64,000 bases of DNA from Gigaspora rosea (taxonomy: Eukaryota > Glomeromycota > Glomeromycetes > Diversisporales > Gigasporaceae). Below are positions 21,323 to 32,765 of this stretch, piece by piece. The notes under the pieces were generated by a model. It ran no database searches. It was not told where the DNA came from and worked only from the letters and a program-made list of their open reading frames with translations. Both the position numbers and the translations under genes were made by a program. Every line of letters begins with the position of its first letter. Position 1 is the stretch's first letter. The stretch lies in contig QKWP01000794.1 in the NCBI GenBank assembly GCA_003550325.1, positions 70,718 to 134,717 of the forward strand. Direction: 5' to 3'.

Positions 21323-23403
21323 TCAATACATAGGAGTTTGCGCATATATTTCAGGTGGAGGTATTCCAGGTGTATAAACCGTAGACATATGTGTTTCACG
21401 AATATTATCATCCTTAGATGTACCTGGTGTCGCAATAAATTTTTCTTTATGCCAATTTTTATAAATAAAAAATCCAATAATAAATAAAACTACAGCTAAA
21501 ATAACTACTCCTGCACCAATACCAACACCAAGATATAAATTGGAGGAACTATTATTTGCTTGATCTGTTGAGGAATTACCGTTACTTTGTGTTTGTTTAG
21601 CTGGATTTGTTGTTGTAGGTATATTAAATGTAGTAACCCAGGTGTAATTTTGTATATCAAGTATATAAATATTATTTGTGTATAAATTTGTTGTCGAGGT
21701 TGCACCTAAATATGTAAAAAATTAAACCAAATTTAATAAATTTCTTTAAATAAAATATTTATTTAAAAATTAATTACCAAATGCAAGTATCATATAATTT
21801 TTATATAATGCAGCTGAATGATATGTGAGTGGTGGTGCACTTGTTCCGGAAACACTTGTAACAGACCACGCCCAGGAATTTGTATTTAATACTACAATAT
21901 CAGAAAGTACGTATTCAACTTCGCTAGATTCAAATGTTGAACCTCCATATATGATAATATTGCCATCCTGAGCTAAAAACAATAATTAGTAAAATCAGAC
22001 ATCAAAGCCATAATTTAACTGTTAATACAATACTATTATATATATAGCATACGTACTTAAAACAGCAGAATGATTGATTCGAGATGCAATAATAGAACCA
22101 CTAGCAGACTAAATAAGAACATATATTTGTTAAAAATTAGGCATAATCATTAGCAGAAATAATATTTATTTATATACATTACTTTATTAGACCAGGTGTA
22201 AGATTTTGTGTCGAATATTCGAATCTGGATTGTAATATTTGTTTACAATTTTAAAATAAATGATTATATAATGCGTAAATTTAATAATATTATCACACAG
22301 TACCTGAGATATATTATTAAGATTTACTGGACTTGAACCACGCCCACCAATATAAACAATAAGACCATTTGGCAATAATGTAGCGGTATAGTCGACATTT
22401 TTAAGGACGGATTGAGATTGAGTTTGTGTTGACCAAATCATAGTGGTGATATCAAGTATACTCATATCATTATAAGCAGTAGTTGTTATATTATCATCAT
22501 TACCAGTGTAGGAAATTAGTGTTCTCAGAGTTCTCATGAGAACACTGTTATAAATTTGTAAACAGTAAAATTTTTTTACTGTTCACTATTAAAAAATTTT
22601 TTGAGAACAGTAAAATAATAATATTGTTCTCATAAGCATTATAATTAGCTATATAATTTTATACCAAAACCAAAATTGATAAAAATTCTTATTTAATTTT
22701 GATAAAAGGGATATCAATTTGCTATAATAGCAAAAATAACAACTACATTTATTGGAGTTCTTTTTGTTTTTTTTTTTTTTTGCTTTTTTTTTTTTTTTCT
22801 TTTTTTTTAGTGAGAACACTAACCAATTGGTCGAGAACACTTGTAGCTAATATACTGTTCTTATGAGAACAGTGTTTGAGTCTGAAATTTCCAACACTGA
22901 TCATTACCATAATTAATCCCACCAAAAATAAATATTTTCCCATTATTGTCAATAACAGCTTGCATTTCACTACGAGCTTCAAAGCTAGAATTAAAATTAT
23001 TAATAGTTGGTGTTGTCCATTGTGAAGTCCTAGAATCAAATTTATACACTGATGAAGTATATGAAAAAGAATTTGTATTTGCAATCCATATTCTTCCTCC
23101 AATTAAAAAAACTGTTGAATTATCAATAGGACTAATACAAGATGTACCAAATGTATATCCTATTGGCATTGCAGCATCACTATGCCATGGAGTCTTAGAA
23201 ATACTAAATGAACTTGATAAATCAAGATACCAAACTTCATTAGGAAAAACTATAGAAGAAGTGTCTCCACCAAAGAAATAAAGTCTAGTACCAACTAATG
23301 TGCTAGTCTGTTCACGTCGAGGACTAGGTATATTTTGGCAAATAACAAAAAAATATACTGAACTAAATATGACAAAAAAAAGGATATAATATACCGATTT
23401 CAT
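21323..23403 (-). pseudogene. Kelch-repeat membrane protein copy B, split by a MITE
   Basis: Same five-exon plan as copy D: exon 1 at 23403-22304, exon 2 at 22224-22183, exon 3 at 22108-22057, exon 4 at 21972-21778 and exon 5 at 21705-21323, with GT-AG introns. Exon 1 is interrupted by a 396-bp hAT MITE (22504-22899) plus its 8-bp duplication. Taking out 404 bp gives an exon of 696 bp, exactly as in D, and an open frame of 455 residues throughout. The start MKSVYYILFFVIFSSVYFFV is a signal peptide; exon 5 holds the membrane helix (GVGIGAGVVILAVVLFIIGF). As it stands, translation from the ATG stops inside the MITE after about 180 residues (the frame ends at 22861), giving a secreted fragment without anchor. 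Splicing the MITE out is conceivable but unproven. Confidence 0.85.
22504..22899. mobile_element. hAT-type MITE in kelch B exon 1
   Basis: Exact 8-bp target duplication ATCATTAC (22496-22503 and 22900-22907). The terminal inverted repeats are CAGTGTAGGAAATT on the left and CAGTGTTGGAAATT on the other strand at the right. Subterminal GTTCTCATGAGAAC and AGAACAGT motifs are repeated in both orientations. A long T-rich run fills 22760-22808. Copy D at about 56910 is the empty site (TTATCATCATTACCACGATT). No coding capacity. Confidence 0.9.
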
Positions 23404-25200
23404 GATAATATCTAAAGAATGTATCAAGCATATGTCGTAGCAGTATTAAATTGTGACGGAGAAAAATAATTCTAATCTGAGCATGTATGTATTTCGTATG
23501 TGATACAAACAAAAAAATAAATAGCATGCATTGTAAAGTGCATTCAGATAGGTCTAATTGCAGTACAATTGTGCTATAAAGAGAATAATTATTATTATTG
23601 TTCAGTATAATCATTATTTGTTGGCCCAAAAAAGAAAAAAACAAAAAATTTATATAATTTGGCATGTTTCACAATAACGATGCATAATTGTTTAAAAATG
23701 AACTAGAACACGATCGTGCGGACGGCTTCGTCGCCCGATTTTATTTAGATTATTACAAATAAACCTGTAAAAGATAAGGTTACAGTAAAAGTACTGAGTT
23801 TAATATGTTTATAATTTATACGCAAAAATCAATATACTTAATGAACAAGATGTGAGACCAACTAATTACTAATTAACGGAAATTATCATGTACCATTATA
23901 CAAGACTTTAAAATTTTAATATGGCATAGATCGGGTTTGGAGATTTAGGGTCTCTCAAGAACCTTTGTCGATTTTACTGGCAAATAATAGAGATCGTACA
24001 CAAGTTATACGATTAATTGAAATAATTCTATGCTAATTTTGCTGAAGATTCATGTTGCGAAATGTGGAAAAAAATGATGTGTTCTTTTCATTTTTTTTTT
24101 TATTGATAATGCGTTTGACTGATGTCATGGTTCTCCTATGACATTCCTACTTTATTTTTTTTTCTTTGTAATTAAATTATTTGTTATATTTCAGCTTCCG
24201 TTTTATTACATTTCTTTTCTTATATGTACTTTAATTGTTTATTGTCCCGAGCTTAGTTCAAATTCATGTCTTATTGAAGCCTGTTGGAAGGATACGCCTA
24301 CAATAACCGATTTGGAAATCTTAACGAATCCTGAGATGGATTATGTACAGTTGTTAGCGGTATTTGTATAGGTGGGTGCGAAAGAGTGTATTGGATAGCT
24401 ATGAATGTACTTATCGAAAGTAAATATGTGTAAAACAGAACGAAATCGCCCCATTTATCATTATGCGTAAAATATCTCTCAATTCGTTCAATAAATCCCA
24501 TATTTCGATTGAGTCTAATTAACATATATTTCTTTTGATTGTACAACTCCATCTTGTTAATGAAGATTCAATATAATGAAATTTTCAGTTATAGAATTAT
24601 TAAACTTCAACTCGTTATAGTGAAATACATATAGTATTCTCTTGATATAAGCTATAGAGAAAATTTTTACTCAGCCCGACGAATTCACTATAACAAGATT
24701 GAATTGTATAGTTTTTATTTTATTTTATTCTTATTTTTTTACAGCTGTTTTCGTAAATTCAGAGACACCCTAAGAAATGATAATCCTTGTCGTTGAATTT
24801 ATTTCGTTAAATGGGAATCTTAAACACTCCCATTTCATTTTCTGATTTCAAAATTTTAGTACACAAATAAGATTTTTAAACCTCCATTTATTTCCGAAAT
24901 ATGCTACGTTTTTTAATTCTGAAACTCCAATGATGAGATATTGCAAAATTCTATGAAATGATAAAATAAGCTACCCCCTTGTACGCACGACATTACGCGG
25001 TTTTGTAGTTCAGGAAAAATGCTAGTTGCATAATGATGGTGGTAAACGCTCTTTAATTACTTTAATTACCAAAAGCTACTAAATATTCTCACTTAATATA
25101 TCACAATCGCTTAAGTTCATATGTATGTCCAGTGAAGATAGCATCAACGGATTATGATTAAGTAAAATTTGCAATATACCTATATTTCTATGAGTTACGC
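23404..25200. other. Upstream region of kelch B; no gene
   Basis: 23404-23900 is similar to the upstream region of kelch D (57405-57660 and 57985-58170; landmarks CATATGTCGTAGCAGTATTAAATTG, GATCGTGCGGACGGCT), so both genes keep the same putative promoter. D carries about 290 bp extra at 57668-57961. From 24195 to 24530 the sequence resembles 33745-33955. No coding region could be supported. Confidence 0.5.
24195..24530 (+). repeat. Low-copy repeat shared with 33745-33955
   Basis: Shared landmarks are ATTTCTTTTCTTATATGT, CTTAG(T/C)TC, AATATGTGTA, TATCATTATGC and TCTCTCAAT.CGTTCAATAAA. This copy has about 100 bp between the two conserved parts that the other lacks. A 77-codon frame crosses it, but its protein is not conserved in the second copy. 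Origin unknown; it may be a diverged gene end. Confidence 0.5.
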
Positions 25201-27288
25201 ACTATTCTATTTCTTACGGTTTTCGATAAACTTTATTTATAAAATAAAAATAGCGTTAATTGTAATGCTAAAAGTTATGCATTAATTTGATATTCAAAGA
25301 AAGAGAAATGGATTGCCTCATTACATCAAAGAAAATTTTCAAATTAGGAAAAGTATGCCACATGACACTTGTGCTCATTTTTTCAAACATGTTTATAGAT
25401 AACGGTCAACTTTCTTTCTCAATCATGTTCTGAAAACTGCTTCAGCAATAAATCCAAAGTAAAAATTGTAATCAACGATATATTAGGTGTTCCAATTTGT
25501 CCTTTGTATAACATAACAATAATAAACCGATTTATAAATCTAGACGGGGTAAATACATGAGATTTTGATTGGCTAAAATTTTTATAATAAACCTCATATG
25601 GGCCAATTTGTTTCCTTACGATAATATCACATATGTGACAATTGGTTGTTTAATGTAAAAACATACACGTGTACACAACTTGTACACATATCTGATATTT
25701 GATATCAACGGATAAACAGATATTACGAGAATTAATCGCATGAAAGATTGCGATATGATAGAAAAATTCAAAATTTTAAAAAAAAATTTATTTTGGAAGA
25801 CGTTACTTTATACTAATGACTTTTACTTCGTAGCGAATATTTCAAAATACCATTTCATACTGCAATAAATATTTTTCTGGAACATAATTTCAAGATAAAA
25901 CTTTAAAAAACACTTTCAAAACACCTTATAAAGAATCTTTTTATTCAAAATATTCAAAATAACAATGGTCCCCGTGTTTGATACAAGTAAAAGGTTTGTA
26001 CACGAATGACTTAAAAATTTTGTACACGAATAACCTAAACATTTTAAATAAAATAACAATATTTGTAAGCATAAAAGTATTAAGAAAATGTATATAAAGA
26101 CGAAAAATATGGTATAAAAATATCATGTCTACAGTTATTATATTTACTTACTGTAAATTCCACCGAAAACCAATTCCCAAAGATTAATATACTAAGACAA
26201 CCTAAACGTTTAAATCAAGTATAAATAAAAAAATACAAAGATAACAAAGACAACAAGACGAAAAAGAGGGTATAAAATTTTGCTAATGCTCTAGACGCCT
26301 TGCAAAGTGTTATACCTACCATTTAGCTAACTACCTTTTAATTGTTGTGGAGTTAATTTCGCGAAAAACCAATTCCCAACCAATTCCAATACTAGCGATT
26401 TCAAGAAACTTTTTCGAAACGATAGTTTGTGATTGGTTAAAAATATCATTTCATCATGGGATCTATTTTTAATGTAAGATAAATTCGCAATAATCACTAT
26501 CAATATTAATTTGATTGGTACAATTTTGAAGATCTTATTCGAAAACATCACTAAAAGATCCAAATCGGCCCATATGTATTTTAAATCTAGACGGGGTAAA
26601 AACATGAGATTTTATTTGTTAAAAAATTTTTTTGAACAATTAACATAATTTTTATAAGTTGTTATTTACACCTTATATCTGAGGCTCAAAGAGGGAGGGT
26701 GCAAGTTGACAATGGTGTCAATGGAGCTCGATAGTTATGCAAATGGAACTGAAAAACTAATATAAATTGATTCAATTCAGAGCTCCATTCGCGGTTCCAT
26801 TGGGCTCCATTGCAAAGCTGAGGGGTATGTTAAATTTAGTTTTAAGTTGGCGTGGCTTTATTATTATTAAATTGGTTAGATGGAATGACACTACGTATTT
26901 TATAGAGAAAGCTGTGATAAGATATGTTTTTATTTGTCAATATTATTTTCTCCAATTTCCATAGTATACAACAAAAGTTTAATATTGTTCTTAAAGTTTG
27001 GAATTATCTTTAAAATATTAAGGCTTTAATGTCGTAAAGAAATAATTGCAATAAATTTATTTTAATCTTGTAATCTATTTATTAAACAAAAGAAAAAAAT
27101 TCTGCTGAATACCTAAAGCTTAAATTAGGACCGGTTGAACCGAAAACAAGAAGTTCTTGAGATTCATTAGAATTAAGTTTAGAGGGTTTCATTTTGCTCA
27201 TTTTCGCACCAACCATTTAGGACTATAAATTATGTTTCCCATAATTAGCTTTTAAAGTAAAGTATGGACTTGTAATCTATGAAACATG
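25201..27288. other. 3' flank of kelch C; no gene
   Basis: The outer parts, about 25215-25570 and 26580-27288, match the B and D downstream flanks. Between them, about 25620-26570 is unrelated AT-rich sequence present only here, so block C carries an insertion or rearrangement. The palindrome at 26691-26826 is the third copy of the block-resident MITE. Confidence 0.5.
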
Positions 27289-28952
27289 TTAATTATTGCC
27301 AGGCACTGGAACTCCATACATAGGAGTTTGCGCATATATTTCGGACGGAGGTATTCCAGGTGTATAAACCGTAGACATATGTTTTTCACGAATATTATCA
27401 TCATTAGATGTACCTGGCGTCGCAATAAATTTTTCTTTATGTCGACTTTTATAAATAAAAAATCCAATAATAAATAAAGCTACAGCTAAAATAACAACGC
27501 CTGCACCAATACCAATTCCAACATATAAATTATTTGCTTGATTAACTTGACTAGTTTTGCTCGTTGTTGTAGGTATATTAAATGTAGTAACCCAGGTGTA
27601 ATTTTGTATATCAAGAATGTAAATACTATTTGAGTATAAATTTGTTGCAGAGGTTGCACCTAAATATGTAAAAAATTTAAGCAATTTTAATAAATTTCTT
27701 TAAATAAAAGGCATTTAAAAAAATTAACTACCGAATGCAATAATCATATGATTTTGATATAATGCAGCAGAATGATATGTGAGTGGCGGTGGACTTGTTC
27801 CGGAAACACTTGGAACAGACCATGCCCAAGAATTTGTATTTAATACTGCAATATCAGAAAACACATTGGCATCGTTGTCAAAAATAATTGTTGAGCCTCC
27901 ATATATGATAATAGTTCCATCCTGGGCTAAAAACAATATTTAGTAAAATCAGACATTAATGTCAAAATCTAACTGTTAATACAATACTATTGTGCATAGT
28001 ATACGTACTTAAAACAGCAGAATGACATGTTCGAGATGCAATTGTAGAACCACTAGCAATCTAAATAAGAACATAAAATTAAGTACAATAGCTATCAGAA
28101 ATACTATTAATTGTATACATTACTTTAGCAGACCAGGTGTAAGATTTTGTGTCAAATATTTGAATCTGTAATTTAATATTAATCAAAAATAAAAACTTTA
28201 AATATTTGAAAATTATAAAATGCTTAAAATTAATATTATCATTATACCATACCTGAGCCATATTAGTAAGACTTACATTCGAACTTGAACCACTACGCCC
28301 ACCAATATAAACAATAAGACCACTTGGCAATAATGTAGCAGTATATGCGCAGTAGGTAAGGGCAGACTGAGACTGAGTTTGTGTTAACCATGTCATGGTG
28401 GTGATATCAAGTATATTCATATCATTATAAAAATTAAAAATAGGAGTTCCTGTTGAACTATTGTAATTATATCCACCAAAAAAAAAATCTTCCCATTATT
28501 GTCAATAACAGCTTGTATTTGATTACGAGCTTCAAAGCTAGAATTAAAATTATTAATTGTTGGTGTTGTCCATTGTGAAGTCTTAGAATCAAAATTTATA
28601 CAATGATGATGTATATGAATAAGTGTTTGTATTTGCAATCCATGTTATTCCTCCGACCAAAAATACTGTAGAATTATCAAAAGGACTAAGGCAAAATGTA
28701 CCAAAGTTATATCCTACCGGCATAGCAACATCACTATGCCATGGAGGCGTAGAAATATTAAATGAACTCGATAAATCAAGATACCAATCTTCATTAGAAG
28801 TAGAAGTAGGAGAAGTGTTTCGACCAAAGAAATAAAGCCTGGTACCAACTATTGTGCTAGTCTGTTCACGTCGAGGACTAGCTACATTTTGGCAAATAAC
28901 AAAATAATATACCGAGCTAAATATAACAAAAAAAAAGGATATAACGATTTCA
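27289..28952 (-). pseudogene. Kelch-repeat membrane protein copy C, frameshifted
   Basis: Exons as in D: 28952-28253, 28165-28124, 28060-28009, 27926-27732, 27659-27289, with conserved splice sites. Exon 5 is fully open and ends PMYGVPVPGNN, a longer tail than B and D. Exon 1 is broken. After the start MKSLYP the codon register changes, because five bases present in D are missing and the T-run is one longer, so a TAG follows after 23 codons. One extra A near 28595 and one missing base in the A10 run near 28480 change the register again. The homopolymer indels could be sequencing errors, but the 5-bp loss is not easily explained that way. The membrane helix GIGIGAGVVILAVALFIIGF is intact. Confidence 0.82.
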
Positions 28953-29846
28953 TGATTATATCTTAAGAATTATCATATTAAACACTGGCTACTACACATG
29001 GTGATGGTATTTATGTTGTGACGGCGAAAATTAGGTTAATTCGAGCACATACTGATACTTATTTTCCGAAAGTGATACAAATAAGGATGGGCAATGTAAT
29101 AATTTATGTAAGCAATGTTCATTACATATTCTTACATATTGTTATAAATTATTCTGATTATTACTTCTTGTGGTTCACAAATAAAACTTGGAAGGCGTAA
29201 TTCTGAAATTTAACTCCGCCAATCAACCTTAATTCTTAAATATCAATTTTTTTTTATTTTTATTTTTATTTTTTTTTTTATACTTATTACCACGTAAAAA
29301 ATTGGATGTATTGTTAAGTTTCCATGCAAAATTAATTAATTGTGTTTCTTGGTTTCATAATCCAAATTTTGTAACTTCTAAGAAAAAATTTTATATGGCT
29401 TAAAACCGGGTGGGATTTAAAAAAATAATTTTTATGATCTTATAAAATTTTATATATAAATTTTTTTTTTTTAAAAAAAAAAAAAAAGGCCGCCAGCCAG
29501 GTATATTTAAAAGTTTCATATTATGAAAACAAGTAATTAAATTTGCATGGCCTAATAATAAGTACTTATAAAATTGCAATTCCTAGATACAAACCAAAAA
29601 AAAAAAAAAGATAAATTTTTACACACATTTTCCGTTGAACTAATTTATTTTATTGATAAAATTATGTGACTCTTGCTTTTTTTTTAATGCTTTAATGGAA
29701 TTGTACTTATAAAATTAACACAATTTATTATAAATTTGAAGTTTGTGTTGTTGACTATTGCCATCTATGACTCGTAGTACTCAATTTTTCTGGTTGCTTA
29801 TTTTATATTGTGTATTTTATTTTTGAACTAGAAAGTAATCTCCTTA
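28953..29846. other. Upstream flank of kelch C, then AT-rich spacer
   Basis: 28953-29230 resembles the corresponding flank of copies A and E (TTATTTTCCGAAAGTGATACAAATA, ACATATTGTTA, CACAAATAAAACTTGG). The rest is AT-rich with homopolymer runs, including a T13/A14 inverted pair at 29459-29487. No gene. Confidence 0.5.
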
Positions 29847-30111
29847 CCGTATTTTCGTGTAATAACGCACACCTGTGCATTATTTCGAGCACCTGTGCGT
29901 TATTTCGGGACGCACATGTGCGATATATCGGATCAATATTACAAATCTTTAATAGACATGTGCAATATACTTATATTTATCGTGAAACTCTTAGAGGAGG
30001 GGTGCGTTATTTCAGAACACACATGTGCGTTATTTTGAGTCAAATGGGCAATTTTTAAAAAAGTGCCAATTTCGAAATAACACACATGTGCGTTATTACA
30101 CGAAAATACGG
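29847..30111. mobile_element. MITE with CCGTATTTTCGTG termini
   Basis: Near-perfect terminal inverted repeats of about 40 bp start CCGTATTTTCGTGTAATAAC, with TA on each side (29845-29846, 30112-30113). The interior repeats the motif CACATGTGCGTTATTTC several times. TA duplication suggests Tc1/mariner or pogo-type mobilisation. An 82-codon frame crosses it by chance. Confidence 0.8.
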
Positions 30112-31296
30112 TAGGTTACAAAACCTTAGTTTAGTAACTATTTAGAAGTATGTATATTTAGTTGTATGAGTGGGAAATGCAAATAGAAATAAAAGTACAA
30201 GCTCTTGCATCCTACCCTAACAAGGATTTAGAAATATGTGATCACTGGAATCATATACAGTGCTACCTATTAATAAACCCTGGCTTAGCTGTTAATTCTT
30301 AGAACACTTTCTGAATTTATAATTTACTATTTTCTTAAAATTATTATTTTGTTGATAACTTGTTCAATTAAATCTTATCTTTTCAAATACCCAGGAATTG
30401 CACTATTTGAATAAGTGATAGGTTTGTGATATAACAAAATTCTTTAAAGCTCGTTTATGTTAATTTTAGTGGTAGGGTTATAGGGGGTTTAAATATAGAT
30501 CAAATTTTATGCATTTGCAAAAAAGGCTCTCTCGAAAATTCTTAAAGAATTATCTATAGTTATTTCTTATGCACTAGAAATTGCACAGACGACAACTTCT
30601 CCAACCAGTTCAACCAACTAATATCGAACACGTAACAAGTGTGTGATAACATGACTTTACCATTATTAATAACTTGATGTTAATTAAATTCATTTACATT
30701 GGCCTCTTTTCTCACACTTTTTTTCAGAACCTGATTTGAATTTTATTTATATTGTAACATATTTTTGTACAATATATTTCTTGGTTTTGCTCTTTGTTTC
30801 AAACTTTGAACTTTTTTTTTTATTAAATACTAGAAATTGTGCTTCATCATCTAGTTTTAACTATAAGATATTGGGCGTACGATGAAAAATTCCCTGTTAT
30901 TTTCGTATGTCCAATATCAATGTTATTGTTCATATTATATTAGCATGTGAAATTTTTTGGCGTGCTATTTTGCATAAATGATGATGTCATTTTATGACAA
31001 AAATATCGAGGCAAAAAATTTTTACACGATCATATCACATGAACAATAACTAGATATAGTAGGCGACATAATATCATAACATTACTAATTATGGGTAATT
31101 TCATCACTTCTGATACATTGCATATTAATATAACATATTAAAAATTTTATAATTAATATTTTATCTAATTATTGCTATTTATGGCTAAGCTTTTGGGATT
31201 AAATATAGCTATAGTTTTAAATAATAAACATAAATAAAATATACATTTGTTAAATCTTTTTCAATCTTAATAATTGAATTTTATATCAAATAATTA
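30112..31296. other. Gene-poor AT-rich spacer
   Basis: No gene recognised. An imperfect hairpin lies at 30868-30921 (GATATTGGGCGTACGA against TCGTATGTCCAATATC). Confidence 0.45.
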
Positions 31297-32765
31297 TATA
31301 AAATTTAAAAATCTATAACTTTTGATCCACTGATCCGATTTAAATGATTTAACTATCAAAATAATCCCCTCAACTAGATGATTCTAATTAGAGCTTTGAC
31401 CTGGGTCAGATAATAGTGACCTGACAGGTCAGATACTTAACCCGGGTCATGACCCGGGTCAACAGGTCATGCGAACAATTGCAAAATTTTTTGAAGATAC
31501 AGCTATTTTCATAATTCCTAGGACACCTGTAAAATTTGCCGAATGGGTTTTCGGGACAGTTATATTTAAATTGCGCAATAGCATAGCAGACTTTTAATTT
31601 GATTGGATGATTGACCAAAATATGTACTACCTATTAGTGTAATGTTTGGGCCACAAAAATGGATTGTTAGCCACGAATATGAATTGTTAAAGCTTGGGAC
31701 CACAAAAATTTTAAAGAACACGTCTTATTTTATAAACTTTCAAAGTAATTGTAATTCACGAATTCAGAAATTAGATGAGAGGTATGTTTAAATGTTTAGG
31801 TTTAGCTTATAAGTATAATAAATTAATTAAACTCAGCAATTTATGCTGTCTTTTACTTTCAAAAACTTTTCTTCGTAATCTTTACTAATAAAAAAAATCT
31901 GACTATAATATAGGCTAATAACATGAAGTTGAGTTATAAGGCTTAAAAATTTTGTGAGAAGGGCAAAATGAAGTATTATAGTAGTATTGTAACTGTATAA
32001 TGAACGATTGTTAAATAAAATTAAAGATCAGTTTGATGTTAGAGCCAGTACTAAAAAATGGGGTTGATTATTTTTTATTAGCGTTGACAGTTAAATAATT
32101 ATTTTTTTGAATTTTTATTTTAACTTTTATTTTATTCTATTTTATTTTATTTTTTTTGATTTGTAATATGATGTGATTCTTCTTTAATGATATTTTGGTT
32201 TGTAAGTTTTTGTTCGCGACAAGATTATAGTTTTAAGTTATCGAGATTTTATGATAAAGACGGTAAGGATAGTAAATATTCAGCAAATATTGAATTTGGT
32301 TACTATCTTTATGAATATTAGTTTCTTATTCGCGACGATTTAGATAAAGTTTAAAATTTCGATTAACCAATACTACTTCACGAGGTGATCTACAAAAATT
32401 GACCAATCACGATGAAAACTCGCTATGCTGCGTTTTTGCCTATTTTAAATTCTGACCCGTTTGACCCGTTTAGAGCAATTTTCGACCCATGACACGCCGA
32501 GTTGGGTGACCCGTACAGGTCACCCGACCTGGTTAAAAGCTCTAATTCTAATGAATCTAAAATCATCCAGATACAATCATGTGATCAAGAGATTGACAAA
32601 GATTTATATATAATATAAAACTTTGCTGATCCCTTGATCACGTGATTATATCTGTTTGATTTTAGATTCATTAGAATCATCTCATTGAGGGATCATTTTG
32701 ATAGTTAAATTATTTAAATTGAATCAGTGGATCAAAAGTTATAGATTTTTAAATATTATGTATTA
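31297..32765. repeat. Foldback element interrupted by a hAT element
   Basis: The outer arms match as an inverted repeat: AAAAATCTATAACTTTTGATCC...ATGATTCTAATGAATC on the left, and the complement (GATTCATTAGAATCAT...GGATCAAAAGTTATAGATTT) at about 32660-32750. The left arm is cut at ATTCTAAT by the 1156-bp element at 31389-32544. Without it the foldback is about 310 bp. The central part includes GATCACGTGATT-like palindromic sequence. The terminal target duplication was not resolved. Confidence 0.75.
31389..32544. mobile_element. Non-autonomous hAT element nested in a foldback
   Basis: Exact 8-bp target duplication ATTCTAAT (31381-31388, 32545-32552). The terminal inverted repeats are TAGAGCTTTGACCTGGGTC and TAGAGCTTTTAACCAGGTC. 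Both subterminal regions are rich in GACCCGGGTC / GGGTCAGGTC motifs, likely transposase-binding repeats. No transposase is encoded; the 70-codon minus-strand frame at 31406-31618 is not recognised. Confidence 0.87.

Noticed and set aside
24138-24371. Protein-kinase C-terminus suggested by LIEACWKDTPT
   Set aside because: Only one short motif fits, and the related repeat at 33.8 kb does not keep the protein.
29459-29487. T13/A14 inverted pair as a terminator hairpin
   Set aside because: Simple homopolymer pairing in AT-rich DNA with no gene upstream.
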